DNA from: Lamprocystis purpurea DSM 4197
GTDB lineage: Bacteria > Pseudomonadota > Gammaproteobacteria > Chromatiales > Chromatiaceae
DNA length: 64,000 bases
Reading direction: 5' to 3'
Assembly: GCF_000379525.1 (NCBI RefSeq)
Contig: NZ_KB902362.1
Location: forward strand, 92,846 to 156,845
In this document: positions 27,309 to 36,267 of the stretch, one piece after another
How the letters are laid out: each line of letters opens with the position of its first letter
How positions within the stretch are numbered: position 1 is the first letter of the stretch
Translations under genes and position numbers: made by a program
The notes under the pieces: model-generated
The model's input: only the letters and a program-made list of their open reading frames with translations
Told to the model about the DNA's origin: nothing
Databases searched by the model: none

Positions 27309-28445
27309 ATGAATGTGTCCTTTGTCACGCTATATTGGTTAGTGCCGGCCGTTTTCATATTGATCGCCAGTCTGATCGCCATGCTCCATCGGCCGGCCGC
27401 GGCACTGGGATGGGTCGACCACCCGTCCACCCGTAAGCATCACCGCCACCCGGTACCGCTGGTCGGCGGGGTGGCGATGTGCGCCGCTTTTTGCCTCGGT
27501 GTGCTGCTGTTGCCGGTCAAACCCGCGGATTGGCCGTTCCTGCTGACCGGCATGACACTGCTGACTTTGGTTGGTCTCTACGACGATCTCCACTCCAGTC
27601 GTCCGACGACGCGGTTCCTGTTTCAGGCAATTGCCGTCTTGTTGATGGCCTTCGGCAGTCATGTGGTCCTGGGGGATCTCGGCGATCTGTTCGGTCTGGG
27701 CCAGGTCCGGCTTGGCTGGGCCGCGGCGCTGTTCACACTGATCGGCGTGATCGGGGTGATCAACGCCTTTAACATGATCGACGGGCTGGATGGTCTGGCG
27801 GGTGGGACCGGCTTCGTGGTCACCGGGTGGCTGATCGTGCTCTGCCTGAGCGCTCCGGCGGCCAATGCCGGCGCTCTTGGTGCACTGCTGGTATTGGCCG
27901 CGGCCATCGCCGGTTTTCTGGTCTACAACCTCCGGCATCCGTGGCGTGTTCACGCCACCGTCTTCATGGGTGATGCGGGCAGTACCATGCTCGGCTTTGT
28001 GCTGAGCTGGTTTCTGATCCATTTGTCGCAGGGAGAGCAGGCGCTCATGGCGCCGATCACCGCCGTGTGGATCATGGCTCTGCCGTTGTTGGATACGGTC
28101 ACGGTCATCATCCGCCGTATCGGTGACGGCCGCAGCCCCTTCGCTGCCGATCGACAGCACCTGCATCATCTGCTGCTCGGCCGCGGTTTCAGCGATGGCC
28201 GGGTGACTGCCATCTTGCTGGGCATGACCGCCGCCACGGGCGGTCTGGGCGTCCTGGCCGATTGGCTGGGTATGCCCGAGGCGCTGCGGTTCTACGCCTT
28301 TGTCGGTGTCTTCCTGCTGTATTACCGGTTCACGACCGGCTTGCTGAGCCGACAGCCGATCACTCCCCGTCCTGGCCGTGAGCGCCGCTGGTCACCGGAG
28401 GTCACGGATGAGTCCGAATCGACAGATCATCGGCTCGCGCCCTAG
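27309..28445 (+). CDS. wecA: Undecaprenyl-phosphate sugar-1-phosphate transferase, WecA/MraY family
   Basis: Integral membrane enzyme that starts repeat-unit synthesis by moving a sugar-1-phosphate (GlcNAc-1-P in WecA itself) to undecaprenyl phosphate. Catalytic motifs are all present: GLYDDLHSSRP with the Mg-binding Asp pair, NMIDGLDGLAGG, VFMGDAGSTMLGF and the substrate-binding loop ADRQHLHHLLL. The opening also fits, HPSTRKHHRHPVPLVGG. Length 378 residues. The ATG follows AGGAG with eight bases spacing. The stop codon overlaps the GTG of the next gene by one base. The sugar specificity is not decided by the sequence. Confidence 0.9.
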   Translation: MNVSFVTLYWLVPAVFILIASLIAMLHRPAAALGWVDHPSTRKHHRHPVPLVGGVAMCAAFCLGVLLLPVKPADWPFLLTGMTLLTLVGLYDDLHSSRPTTRFLFQAIAVLLMAFGSHVVLGDLGDLFGLGQVRLGWAAALFTLIGVIGVINAFNMIDGLDGLAGGTGFVVTGWLIVLCLSAPAANAGALGALLVLAAAIAGFLVYNLRHPWRVHATVFMGDAGSTMLGFVLSWFLIHLSQGEQALMAPITAVWIMALPLLDTVTVIIRRIGDGRSPFAADRQHLHHLLLGRGFSDGRVTAILLGMTAATGGLGVLADWLGMPEALRFYAFVGVFLLYYRFTTGLLSRQPITPRPGRERRWSPEVTDESESTDHRLAP

Positions 28446-28915
28446 TGTCGGGCGCGTGGGTCCTGGCCCTGCTGGCCCCGCCGCTGTTCAGCGCCTGCAC
28501 AACGCGGCCTGCGCCGCCGATGACCCCCGACGCGGCCCTGCTCCAAGTGAATGCCGCCGTCAACCGTCAGGCGAAACCCTGTCCGCGCGACAGTTGTCTT
28601 GACCAGTGGCCCGCGGTTGCCGATCTGCCGCGACTGGACTACTGGGACTGCAAGGCGTATGCCGTCGCCAAGGCGGATCGGCTGATCCGCCGGCACGGCT
28701 ATGCGCCGACCCGGCTGGAGTATCTGCTGATCGCCGGTGCGCCGCTGCGCGTCACCCATGCGGCCCTGCTGGTTGACGGCCGCTGGGTCCTGGATCTGGG
28801 GCTGCGCTGCCAGGTGTGCACACTTGAGCGCTTCGTCGCCGGGGTCGAGGTCACCGGGCGGTTGCCGGTCAGCGATCTGCCGATGCTGATGAAGGCGCTG
28901 AGTTCGGATCCCTGA
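28445..28915 (+). CDS. Transglutaminase-like cysteine peptidase (BTLCP type), probable lipoprotein
   Basis: A 156-residue exported protein. The N-terminus VLALLAPPLFSACTT holds a lipobox-like LFSAC. The catalytic triad of the bacterial transglutaminase-like family is seen as Cys in YWDCKAYAVAK, His in RVTHAALLVDGRW and Asp in VLDLG. The usual GDCEDYA is changed to WDCKAYA. The GTG start overlaps the TAG of the wecA-like gene (TAGTG), so it is probably translated by coupling and is the last gene of the polysaccharide cluster. Its 3-prime end overlaps the convergent DUF447 gene by 47 bases. The substrate is unknown. Confidence 0.75.
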   Translation: MSGAWVLALLAPPLFSACTTRPAPPMTPDAALLQVNAAVNRQAKPCPRDSCLDQWPAVADLPRLDYWDCKAYAVAKADRLIRRHGYAPTRLEYLLIAGAPLRVTHAALLVDGRWVLDLGLRCQVCTLERFVAGVEVTGRLPVSDLPMLMKALSSDP

Positions 28916-29480
28916 CCCGGACGCCCGCGACGCGTTCCATCAACCAGTTCCAGGCCGCCTGCTCGCGCGGGCCCGCGGTCTTCTCGATCGCAATGCGCAA
29001 GTAATCGATCTCCGCAGCGATCTTCCCGGCCGGCAAGCGGTCGAGGCGGCTGACCAGGATCGCCAGTTCCACCACCGCGGCCTGGGCCCGGTTGAAACCC
29101 TGAAAAGGTCGGTGGGTCGCCTCGAAGACCGGACGGCAGAGCAGACGCGGGCGCACCGGGTCGTCTTCAATCTGCTCCAACTCAAGTTCGGTATGGGCCA
29201 GGACCTCCGCGAGGCGCGGCGCCGGGACGCGCGCCGCCGCGGCCAGGGGCCAGTCCCGCCGTCCGGTGAGACAGCCGGCGAAGACGCGGACATCATCGGT
29301 GTAGTTCACGACGGCACATCCACTCGCGACCAGATTGTCCAGGGTGACGGAGGGCCGGAAGGGGGCAATAACGATGGTCTCCCCGTGCCGACGGATGCCC
29401 ATGGGGGCGATATGGACCCGGCCTGCCGGGTGTCGGGTCGTGACGATGACTTCCTGGATCAGGGCCTCAGTTGCGTTCAT
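28869..29480 (-). CDS. DUF447 family protein
   Basis: A 203-residue protein resembling the DUF447 family, found in methanogens and in bacteria that use tetrahydromethanopterin. The family pattern is the N-terminal half, IQEVIVTTRHPAGRVHIAPMG followed by RPSVTLDNL and NYTDDVRVFAG, which looks like a flavin-reductase-like split barrel. The C-terminal helix-rich part has FNRAQAAVVELAILVSR. The biochemical role is not established. The ATG lies inside the end of the DHPS-like gene (14-base overlap), so the two are coupled. It is the last gene of a four-gene minus-strand set. Confidence 0.75.
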   Translation of the reverse strand: MNATEALIQEVIVTTRHPAGRVHIAPMGIRRHGETIVIAPFRPSVTLDNLVASGCAVVNYTDDVRVFAGCLTGRRDWPLAAAARVPAPRLAEVLAHTELELEQIEDDPVRPRLLCRPVFEATHRPFQGFNRAQAAVVELAILVSRLDRLPAGKIAAEIDYLRIAIEKTAGPREQAAWNWLMERVAGVRVRDPNSAPSSASADR

Positions 29481-30906
29481 TGGTGGACGCTGTCTCCGGT
29501 TTTTCATCCGCCGAACGCGGGGCTTGCCGGTGTCGGGTCGTCCCGCGCCTCGCATCGCCGACCGGATCGGACCCTGCCGGCGGCACCGTGCAGCCCCATT
29601 GCAGCGGCTGGTCCTGGACATAGCGCTTGCCGAGTTGCAGGGCGATCTGGGCGCGCGCCAGTTCGACGCCGAGATAAAAGGCATGACCCGCATCGTGCTC
29701 GACCCCCAGCAGCGGATAGAAGGCGAAGGGGTCGGTGTCGGTGTGGAAGCCATCCCGGTTGAAGCAATGGATGCCCGCTTCACTCACCTGGATGCGGAAG
29801 TTCGGGTCGCGGACGGCGGCCGCCAGTGCCTGGATTTCATCGGGGCGATAGGGGAAGGGGCTGCGCTCGTGGACCGCGGTCAGGCCGCCATCGATCGCCT
29901 TGGGCAGACTCCCCTCCCGGCGCGCCCAGTGCATGATGCGGCGCGCCCGATCCGCTTCGCGGATGGCGCTGCGGCAGTGTGGACTCACCTGGGTCGTCAG
30001 GATGTTGCCGATCGCCAACTCGGAGATCAGCCCCATCAGCAGGGCATTGATGCCGGTGGTGTCGGCCTCGGTGAGTTCGGTCAGGTTGCCGATGCCCATC
30101 ATGATCTCGGCCCGCGGGTGGGCGTGCCGCAGGCGGTGATAGCGCACCAGCGAGTCGGCGAAGCCGAAATGGATGGGGTCCAGCACGGGATCGGCAAGAT
30201 AGGGCCGACCTTGGGCGTCCAGCCGCGCCATGGCCCGCTCCAGGGAGGACAGGTCACCCGGCTGTTGGGGTATGAGCACGGGGCAGGACGCCACTTCCGC
30301 GGCGATCCAGAGGCTGTCCTCGGTGAGACTGAGCAGGAAATCGGCCCCGGCACGGCCGCCGCGCAGCAGTTCCGCGGGCTGCATGGAATCGACGCTGACC
30401 AGATGGCCGGCCGCTTTGAGCGCAGCTACACTGGCCTCCAAATGGTCGAACGGCGTATCGGGCAGGCAGCCCAGGTCGATCACATCGGCACCGTCGGCCC
30501 GGTATCCGGCCGCGCGCTCCAGGATCTGTGCGATGCTCAGGCGCGGGGCCTCGACGATCTCGGCGAAGATGCGCACCAGATAGCCCGACAGGTCCGGCAT
30601 CCGGCCGGCGCACCCGAGGTAGCGCGGCAGGTCCATCAGTTCGTCCGGGCCGCGCTCCACCGGGATGCCGAAATGCCGACTTAAGGCGGCGAGGTCGCCC
30701 CGGCAGCGTCCGGGGATGATGATGCGCTCGGCCTGTTCAGTGTCGGTGAGCCGGCGCCGGATCATCTCCGCGGTCATCAGTGCGGCCACTTTGACCCCGA
30801 GTTGGCGCACGGACCAGGTGGTGTCCCCCAGGTCCAGCCCGTCCAGGAGGCGTCGCAATGACGGCTCGGCGAGTTGGCCGGTGAGAAAGAGGATATGACC
30901 GCTCAT
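29467..30906 (-). CDS. Dihydropteroate synthase-like pterin-binding protein (DUF6513 type)
   Basis: A 479-residue protein with an N-terminal domain that begins HILFLTGQLAEPSLRRLL (about 1-135) and a pterin-binding TIM-barrel part related to dihydropteroate synthase. Seen there: DGADVIDLGCLPDT, LVSVDSMQPAELLRGG, LADPVLDPIHFGF, and MMGIGNLTELTEADTTGIN. This domain pair is known from tetrahydromethanopterin gene clusters rather than from folate FolP, which is about 280 residues and lacks the N-terminal domain. The ATG overlaps the stop of the flavoprotein gene upstream (ATGA), which sets the start. The C-terminal 45 residues are charged and not conserved-looking. Confidence 0.82.
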   Translation of the reverse strand: MSGHILFLTGQLAEPSLRRLLDGLDLGDTTWSVRQLGVKVAALMTAEMIRRRLTDTEQAERIIIPGRCRGDLAALSRHFGIPVERGPDELMDLPRYLGCAGRMPDLSGYLVRIFAEIVEAPRLSIAQILERAAGYRADGADVIDLGCLPDTPFDHLEASVAALKAAGHLVSVDSMQPAELLRGGRAGADFLLSLTEDSLWIAAEVASCPVLIPQQPGDLSSLERAMARLDAQGRPYLADPVLDPIHFGFADSLVRYHRLRHAHPRAEIMMGIGNLTELTEADTTGINALLMGLISELAIGNILTTQVSPHCRSAIREADRARRIMHWARREGSLPKAIDGGLTAVHERSPFPYRPDEIQALAAAVRDPNFRIQVSEAGIHCFNRDGFHTDTDPFAFYPLLGVEHDAGHAFYLGVELARAQIALQLGKRYVQDQPLQWGCTVPPAGSDPVGDARRGTTRHRQAPRSADEKPETASTNERN

Positions 30907-31442
30907 GCGCTGCCGTCCGCCGCCAGCGCCAGGGTCAGCGCATCGAAGGTGTCGACCACGCGGGTATACGCGAAGCCGCGCAGGCGCTCGACATTGTCCA
31001 AGTCGATCGGGCGCGGATAGACCATGACCTGGCCGCCCGGCGCTTGCGTCTCCAGGGCCGGGGCGGTATCGCAGGCGAAGACGATGCTTGGAATACGGCA
31101 CTTGCCGGCCTGGGCGTAGAGGTTGGTCACCAGCGTATCGGAGATCCCGCAGACCATCTTGGCCACGGTGTTCGAGGTTGCGGGGGCCACCACCAACCGC
31201 GAGTACCAGCCTTCATAGAGTCGGGCGATCACCGGGGCGCTGGCGGTGTTGTCGCGATAACAGGGAAAGCGCTTGCACAGGGCGGTCTGGTCGATGTCGT
31301 ACATCGCCAACACCTCCGCGGCCGCGCGGCTGAGGAACAGGTCCAGGTCAGTGCGGCCCTCCAGCAGCGCCAGACACTCTCTGATGTAGTGACCGGAGCC
31401 GGTCAGGGCCCAGGCGAGGCGGCGTGTCGCGGTGTTTTTCAT
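30903..31442 (-). CDS. Flavoprotein, dihydromethanopterin reductase (DmrB)/AfpA-like
   Basis: A 179-residue flavodoxin-like (Flavoprotein family) protein. The FMN-binding pattern is clear: WALTGSGHYIRECLALL at the start, FLSRAAAEVL, LVVAPATSNTVAKMVCGISDTL in the middle (split here as LVVAPATSNTVAKM and VCGISDTLVTN). This matches the DmrB/archaeoflavoprotein group; DmrB reduces dihydromethanopterin in bacteria that use this cofactor. I chose ATG 31442, where the homology starts; there is no strong ribosome site. It couples to the DHPS-like gene by an ATGA overlap. The genomic company strengthens the cofactor link, but the acceptor and substrate are not proven. Confidence 0.75.
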   Translation of the reverse strand: MKNTATRRLAWALTGSGHYIRECLALLEGRTDLDLFLSRAAAEVLAMYDIDQTALCKRFPCYRDNTASAPVIARLYEGWYSRLVVAPATSNTVAKMVCGISDTLVTNLYAQAGKCRIPSIVFACDTAPALETQAPGGQVMVYPRPIDLDNVERLRGFAYTRVVDTFDALTLALAADGSA

Positions 31443-31483
31443 GGCCGGGTTGGGTCGATGCACCTGAACAGAGAGGCCGGCGG

Positions 31484-31972
31484 TCAGCGTTGCGTTTGCT
31501 GTTCCCACCAGTCCCGATAGGCCGGGTCCGGCGCCAGGACCTTGGCCGTGGCGCTGGTCAAACGCGTTCCCCGCGTGTCCGTGACGGTCATCTCCAGCTC
31601 GATGATGGGACCCTTGATGCGGGTGATCTCAAAATTGACCACCACTTCCTCGTCCGGGAGCACGGGCTTGCGGAAGCGCTCGGGGACGAAGGTGAGCCCG
31701 AGTGCGCCGTCGCCTGGAAAACGGGTGCCGAAGATCCCCGAGATGGTGCTCTGAATCAGCCCGCCGGGCACCACAATATCCGTCACCCCCGGAAACCGCC
31801 GACGGGCGGCCTCCAGATCGCGGTGGATCGCGTTGGCATCGCCGGTCAGGGCGCAGTAGGTGTCGACCTGGTCGCGGGTGAAACGCAGTCGCTCGGTGCG
31901 GCTTTGCCCCACGGTCAACATGGCGGCGGTAAGGCAATCGGTCTTTGGCAGGGAGCTGTTGGTCATTGGCAT
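31484..31972 (-). CDS. MaoC-like (R)-specific enoyl-CoA hydratase
   Basis: A 162-residue single-hotdog protein of the MaoC/PhaJ type, which hydrates trans-enoyl-CoA to (R)-3-hydroxyacyl-CoA. The hydratase motif is visible as ALTGDANAIHRD with the catalytic Asp and His, followed by IVVPGGLIQSTISGIFGTRFPG (split here after IQSTIS). Such enzymes feed polyhydroxyalkanoate synthesis or fatty acid modification. Two in-frame ATGs (31972, 31966) are possible and neither has a strong ribosome site. The hexanucleotide tract at 32011-32040 begins 39 bases upstream, in the leader or promoter. It precedes the flavoprotein gene by 41 bases, but a functional link to it is not evident. Confidence 0.85.
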   Translation of the reverse strand: MPMTNSSLPKTDCLTAAMLTVGQSRTERLRFTRDQVDTYCALTGDANAIHRDLEAARRRFPGVTDIVVPGGLIQSTISGIFGTRFPGDGALGLTFVPERFRKPVLPDEEVVVNFEITRIKGPIIELEMTVTDTRGTRLTSATAKVLAPDPAYRDWWEQQTQR

Positions 31973-32009
31973 TTTCTTCAGTGACGAATCAAGAACAAGT
32001 GAAACACAA

Positions 32010-32043
<34 letters not shown>

Positions 32044-32221
32044 AATCGTAATCGAGCTTATGATACCCGTGATACCCGCGAGGATTCTCTCGCATCGCGT
32101 CGTTTCTCTCTGCACTGGAGCCCGGACGAGGTCCGATGTACGCTCCACGCTGTCGCCGTGTGGCGTCGAATGGACGCGTTGCACGGGCGCGGCAGTGACA
32201 ACCTGGGACGGAGCCGGCAAC

Positions 32222-34558
32222 ATGGCAAGCAACCGGATCGTGTTGATCGAATTGGACGATCGACTGCGTGAAGCAGGGACTCGGGTGCCGCTCGGCGCCG
32301 AGTCGTTTCATCGTGAACGTGCGGCGCTGCTGGCCGAGGTCGAGGCTGCGCGGTCCTGGCGCGGAATCCTGGGTCTCGGCCAGAGTGCCGCGGGGCTGTT
32401 GCCGCGGGTCCATGAACTGACCGAACGCGGCCAGGCGCTGCGTTTGCTGTTCGACCGGATCGAGCGGATCGATGGGCGGCTCAAGGCCATCGCGCAGACC
32501 CTGGAGCGGATCACGGACGGGACACTGCAAGCCCCGGACTGCATTCCGGCGCTGGTCGAGCGGATCGGCGCCGTGCTGCGCCGCCTGGGTCGGCAGGCGC
32601 GGACCGACGATGACCTGATGGTGGATCAGCGCCGCTGCGAGGAGGCCGAGGCCGCCAGTGTCCGGCTGAACGAGGCCCTGGCCCTGTGGCTGACGGCGGA
32701 AGATGCCCTGGCGAAGGTTCGCGCCTCGACCCGCACCGCGGCCCTGGCCGCCGCCCTGCCGGAACTGGGTGAACGCCTCTGTCGTGAGGGACCGACCGCC
32801 TCCTGGCGCGCCGAGTTCAAAGGGCTGGTTGATCCCCTGGACCAGTTGGTGCGCCGCGAGCAACCCCGCGAGATCAAGGAGACCGAGAAAATCATCAAGG
32901 ACCTGCCGCGCTGGGCACGGGTCCTGGGCGCGGACGCCGAGCCCTGTGCCGCCTTGTCGACACGCTTCATGGCCAAGCGCCGGGACTGGCCCGGCGAGGA
33001 CGATCGCACCTTCCTGGATCTGTTCGATCAGGCCCGGACCCTGGAGCAGGCGCTGTTGGAGCAGGCCGCCGCCGTCCGCGGCGACGGGATCACGGACCTG
33101 GAGGGGCGCTATGCCCTGTTCACCGAACTGGTCGGTCCGGATGCGCGGATCGAGGAGCAACTGCGCGACCTGCGGCTGGAGGCGCCCGACAATCCCCGCG
33201 ATTTCGAGGACTGGTGCGAGCAGTTGCGCGAGACCAATGCCGCCTTCCATGCGCGCGTCAAGCGTTCCGAGACGGATCTGTTGGATCGCTTCAACCAGTA
33301 TCTGACCGACTGTCGGCAGCGTCTCGACGCCTTGCGCCTGATCCCCCGATTGGATGAAAAGGACAATCAGCTCGAGGGCTTGCAGGAGACGTTTCAATCC
33401 TTGAGTCGCGCCGGCCAAGGGGTGGATGCGTTGGTGCTGCTCGCCGATGTGCAGCGGATGCGCGTCTTGCGCAGCACGCTCGATGACCTGGAACGGGCGA
33501 TCCGCGACGATCACGCCGCGCTGGAAGCGGTCCGGGCGGCCCTGCAGCGGCGCCTTGCATGGCTCATCGCGGCTGCCGCGCGACTCGGGATCGTGCTGCC
33601 CGCACTGATGCCGGCCCCGCTGGAATTCGAGCTGGAGGCCGGCCAGCCGGCCGATCCAGTTAGCTGCCGGACCAGCCTGGAACAGGAGCGGTTGCAACTG
33701 GACGACCAGGCCGGACGGCTCGGCGAGGCCGAGGCCCGGTTCGCCGATGTCTGTGCCGAGGAAATTGGTGCGGACACGCGGCGCGTCCGTCAGGCGCTGG
33801 CCGTGCTGAACCCGGACCGGGTCCGTGCCGACGGTCTGGACTTCGCGCCTTTGCCCCCGGTGATCCCCGCTGACTTGGACGCGTGCGCAGAACATCTCGA
33901 ACGCGTTCGCACGCAGCGTGCGCGGGTCGAGGTCCTGCTGGCCGCCGAAGCGCAGGAACGTCAGGCCGCTGCCGCGGCCTTGCAGCAAGCCCTGGCCGCT
34001 ATCCCGGCGGAGCGCCTCGGTCATAATGATCGCGGCGAGCGTGAACTGATGCTGCGCCAATTGGAGCGGCAGGACCCGTTGCGCCTGAGCGATCCAGTGG
34101 AGCGGATCGCGGCGCTGGCCGAGTTGAGCGAGCACACCGAGCATCTCCTCAAGCGCTTTGCGACCGCCACCCGGCGGCTGGCGGAGCGCCGCGAGCGGCT
34201 GGCGGAGCGACTGCGCCGGTTCAACGGGCTGTCACTCCAGGGTTACTGTCCGGACCTCTATCTGCGGGTCGAGGCCTTGGTGCATCCGCCCCTGGGGACG
34301 CGCTGGCCGGGAAACGCCCAGGAGTGGCAGCTCCGGGAGGCTGAAGGTCTGCTCGGGCTGCTGGAGCATCAGGCCCAGCGGCTGGCGGCCCGTGAGATCG
34401 CGGGTCACCTGCGGCTCCTGCAGCAGGATGTCCGGCGTACCCGGGACGGGCTGGTGCAGGCGGTGGTCGACGAAGTCGCGGCGCTGCCCCCGGAGCAGCC
34501 GCCGTCGGCGCGGCTGCGCCGACGGCTCGCGGAACTGGCGCAGCCGCACCTGCGATGA
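32222..34558 (+). CDS. Long helical/coiled-coil protein, first gene of GTPase module
   Basis: No family recognised. The 778 residues are almost entirely Leu/Ala/Glu/Arg-rich with heptad-like spacing over long stretches (for example around residues 20-180 and 440-700) and few Gly or Pro, so a long helical bundle or coiled coil is expected. There is no signal peptide, membrane helix, P-loop or nuclease motif. ATG 32222 has GGAG eight bases upstream; frames open further upstream but without coding character. Its TGA overlaps the ATG of the GTPase gene (ATGA), so the products are made together. By analogy with other GTPase-centred systems it could be an adaptor, sensor or scaffold; that is inference. 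Confidence 0.7.
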   Translation: MASNRIVLIELDDRLREAGTRVPLGAESFHRERAALLAEVEAARSWRGILGLGQSAAGLLPRVHELTERGQALRLLFDRIERIDGRLKAIAQTLERITDGTLQAPDCIPALVERIGAVLRRLGRQARTDDDLMVDQRRCEEAEAASVRLNEALALWLTAEDALAKVRASTRTAALAAALPELGERLCREGPTASWRAEFKGLVDPLDQLVRREQPREIKETEKIIKDLPRWARVLGADAEPCAALSTRFMAKRRDWPGEDDRTFLDLFDQARTLEQALLEQAAAVRGDGITDLEGRYALFTELVGPDARIEEQLRDLRLEAPDNPRDFEDWCEQLRETNAAFHARVKRSETDLLDRFNQYLTDCRQRLDALRLIPRLDEKDNQLEGLQETFQSLSRAGQGVDALVLLADVQRMRVLRSTLDDLERAIRDDHAALEAVRAALQRRLAWLIAAAARLGIVLPALMPAPLEFELEAGQPADPVSCRTSLEQERLQLDDQAGRLGEAEARFADVCAEEIGADTRRVRQALAVLNPDRVRADGLDFAPLPPVIPADLDACAEHLERVRTQRARVEVLLAAEAQERQAAAAALQQALAAIPAERLGHNDRGERELMLRQLERQDPLRLSDPVERIAALAELSEHTEHLLKRFATATRRLAERRERLAERLRRFNGLSLQGYCPDLYLRVEALVHPPLGTRWPGNAQEWQLREAEGLLGLLEHQAQRLAAREIAGHLRLLQQDVRRTRDGLVQAVVDEVAALPPEQPPSARLRRRLAELAQPHLR

Positions 34559-36267
34559 GCGATCAGGACCCGCTCTCCAGTTGGCCCGCCCTGGCCGGCC
34601 TGCCGCGGACCTTGCCCACCGCGCTGCGCTGCGAACTGGGTGTGCTCGGCAAGGCGCCGGGCGACGCCGCGGATTTTCATTGGATCGCCGCCGGCGCCGG
34701 GTTCTCCGGCCCGACCTCGGACCTGGCCCGGCATCTGGGGCTGGGGAGCGAGGACGTGATGCGCGCGACCCTGCTCTGGCGCAGCGATGCCAACCTGTAT
34801 CAGGCGGTGCACTGTTATCCGGGGCGCGCCCCGGATACGCAGGGGCGGCCCTTTCTGGAAAAGCAGGTGCTGGAATGGCAGCGCCCCGATGACTTGCCGG
34901 CGGTGCTGGGTGCCCTGATCCTGCTCCCGCTGGCGGCCACCGTCGACGACTCGGTGTGGCAGGGTCGGGAGCGTGACCCGTTCGCGGAGCACCTCTTCGT
35001 CACCCTGGGCGTCGATCAGGTGCCGCGGCCGACCGTTGATCCGGTGCTGTTGCTGCGAACCATCCGGGCCGGCACGGCGGAACTGCGCCGCCGCTTTCGC
35101 GAGGCCGATCTCGGGGTCCTGTATGCCCGTCTGCTGGCCGGTCAGCGTGGATGCTTTCCGCCGCAGCCGCTCGAACCACTCGGCCCCGCCGCGCTGGCCG
35201 CGCTGCTGCTGCCGTTGCCGCGCGTGATCGCGGACCGCGCCTCACTGATCGCCTGGCTGCCGTCGACCAGTCCCGCGCCGGAGACGCTGCGCCAACACTG
35301 GGATCTGATCCTCGGCAGTGACGGCAGCCTGCCGCCGCCCGCCGCGGTCGATCCGGTGACCGGTGCCGCGCCGGATGCCGGGATCCTGGCCCAGGGTAGC
35401 GCCATGGCCGCGGCGATCTTTCGCGACGACCCGCGTGACTTGGCCCGGACGACCGTGCCGCGGTCGTCCGGCGCGTCCGGCGGGTCGGCGCCGGAGCCGA
35501 CCCGGCTGACGCTTTGGGGTCCGTCGGGCTCCGGCAAGACCGTGTTCCTGGGCCAACTGTACTGGCAGTTGAGCGGCGCCGACGGGGGCGACTGGGATAT
35601 CTATCCGGGCGACAGCGGGCTGGACTTCTTTGAGATGATGCGCGACACCCTCTATTCGAGAAACGCCTTTCCGCCCGGCACGGCCTTGGGCACCTCACTG
35701 AATCTGGTCTGCCGTTTGCGCCATCGGCACACGGGTGAACAGGTGACGCTGGCGCTCGAGGACCGCGCCGGTGCCGACTATGAGGCGCTGCATTCGGAGG
35801 TGTTGGAGCGGCTGCTGCAAGCCGACGGGATCATCCTCCTGCTCGACCCGAACCGGCGCGACGATCGGGTCTTCAACGAGGTCTCACATACCTTCGAGCG
35901 AACCCTGCTGGCCGCCGGGCAGGGTTCGGCGTCCGGTGGTCCGGCCGGCCAAGACCCGCGGCCGGTGGCCGTCTGCGTGACCAAGGCCGACGAGTTGATC
36001 GCGACCCCGGAGGATTATCGGATGGCGTTGCGCGAGCCGGCCGAGTTTGCCGCGGCGCATCTCGATGCCCGTCTGCTGAATTATCTGGAGAGCCGCTTTG
36101 CCCGCTTTGCCCTGTTCCCGGTCTCCGCGGCCGGGGTGCGGATGCAGCACGGGGCCATCGAGCCCGTGTTCTTCTATGACGAGGCGCTGCGGCCGCGCAT
36201 CAACAGCGGCCCGCCGTTCAATCTGATGGCCCCGATCGACTGGCTGATCCGGGAGCTGCGGTCATGA
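34555..36267 (+). CDS. TRAFAC-like GTPase with novel N-terminal domain
   Basis: A 570-residue two-part protein. The first 300 residues (opening WPALAGLPRTLPTALRCELG) form a domain I do not recognise, shared with the next gene. The C-terminal half is a GTPase: G1 LWGPSGSGKTVFLGQLYW (Walker A 322-329), G3 EDRAGADYE (Asp403-Gly406), a LLLDPNRRD strand, and G4 VTKADE (Lys477, Asp479) for guanine specificity. The arrangement resembles the TRAFAC-clade double-GTPase-like domains predicted in bacterial conflict systems, with the PPGTALGTS segment as the likely switch I. There is no membrane segment. It starts within the stop of the helical-protein gene and ends within the start of the third gene. 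The role is unknown. Confidence 0.78.
   Translation: MSDQDPLSSWPALAGLPRTLPTALRCELGVLGKAPGDAADFHWIAAGAGFSGPTSDLARHLGLGSEDVMRATLLWRSDANLYQAVHCYPGRAPDTQGRPFLEKQVLEWQRPDDLPAVLGALILLPLAATVDDSVWQGRERDPFAEHLFVTLGVDQVPRPTVDPVLLLRTIRAGTAELRRRFREADLGVLYARLLAGQRGCFPPQPLEPLGPAALAALLLPLPRVIADRASLIAWLPSTSPAPETLRQHWDLILGSDGSLPPPAAVDPVTGAAPDAGILAQGSAMAAAIFRDDPRDLARTTVPRSSGASGGSAPEPTRLTLWGPSGSGKTVFLGQLYWQLSGADGGDWDIYPGDSGLDFFEMMRDTLYSRNAFPPGTALGTSLNLVCRLRHRHTGEQVTLALEDRAGADYEALHSEVLERLLQADGIILLLDPNRRDDRVFNEVSHTFERTLLAAGQGSASGGPAGQDPRPVAVCVTKADELIATPEDYRMALREPAEFAAAHLDARLLNYLESRFARFALFPVSAAGVRMQHGAIEPVFFYDEALRPRINSGPPFNLMAPIDWLIRELRS

Noticed and set aside
17956-28915. An exosortase/PEP-CTERM type exopolysaccharide locus
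   Set aside because: No exosortase, no PEP-CTERM protein and no EpsI-like gene are present; the set is a plain Wzy-type kit.
29335-30684. A 449-residue plus-strand frame
   Set aside because: It is the antisense of the DHPS-like gene.
34555-36267. Dynamin-like GTPase
   Set aside because: There are no dynamin-type middle or GED helices, and the GTPase lies at the C-terminus.
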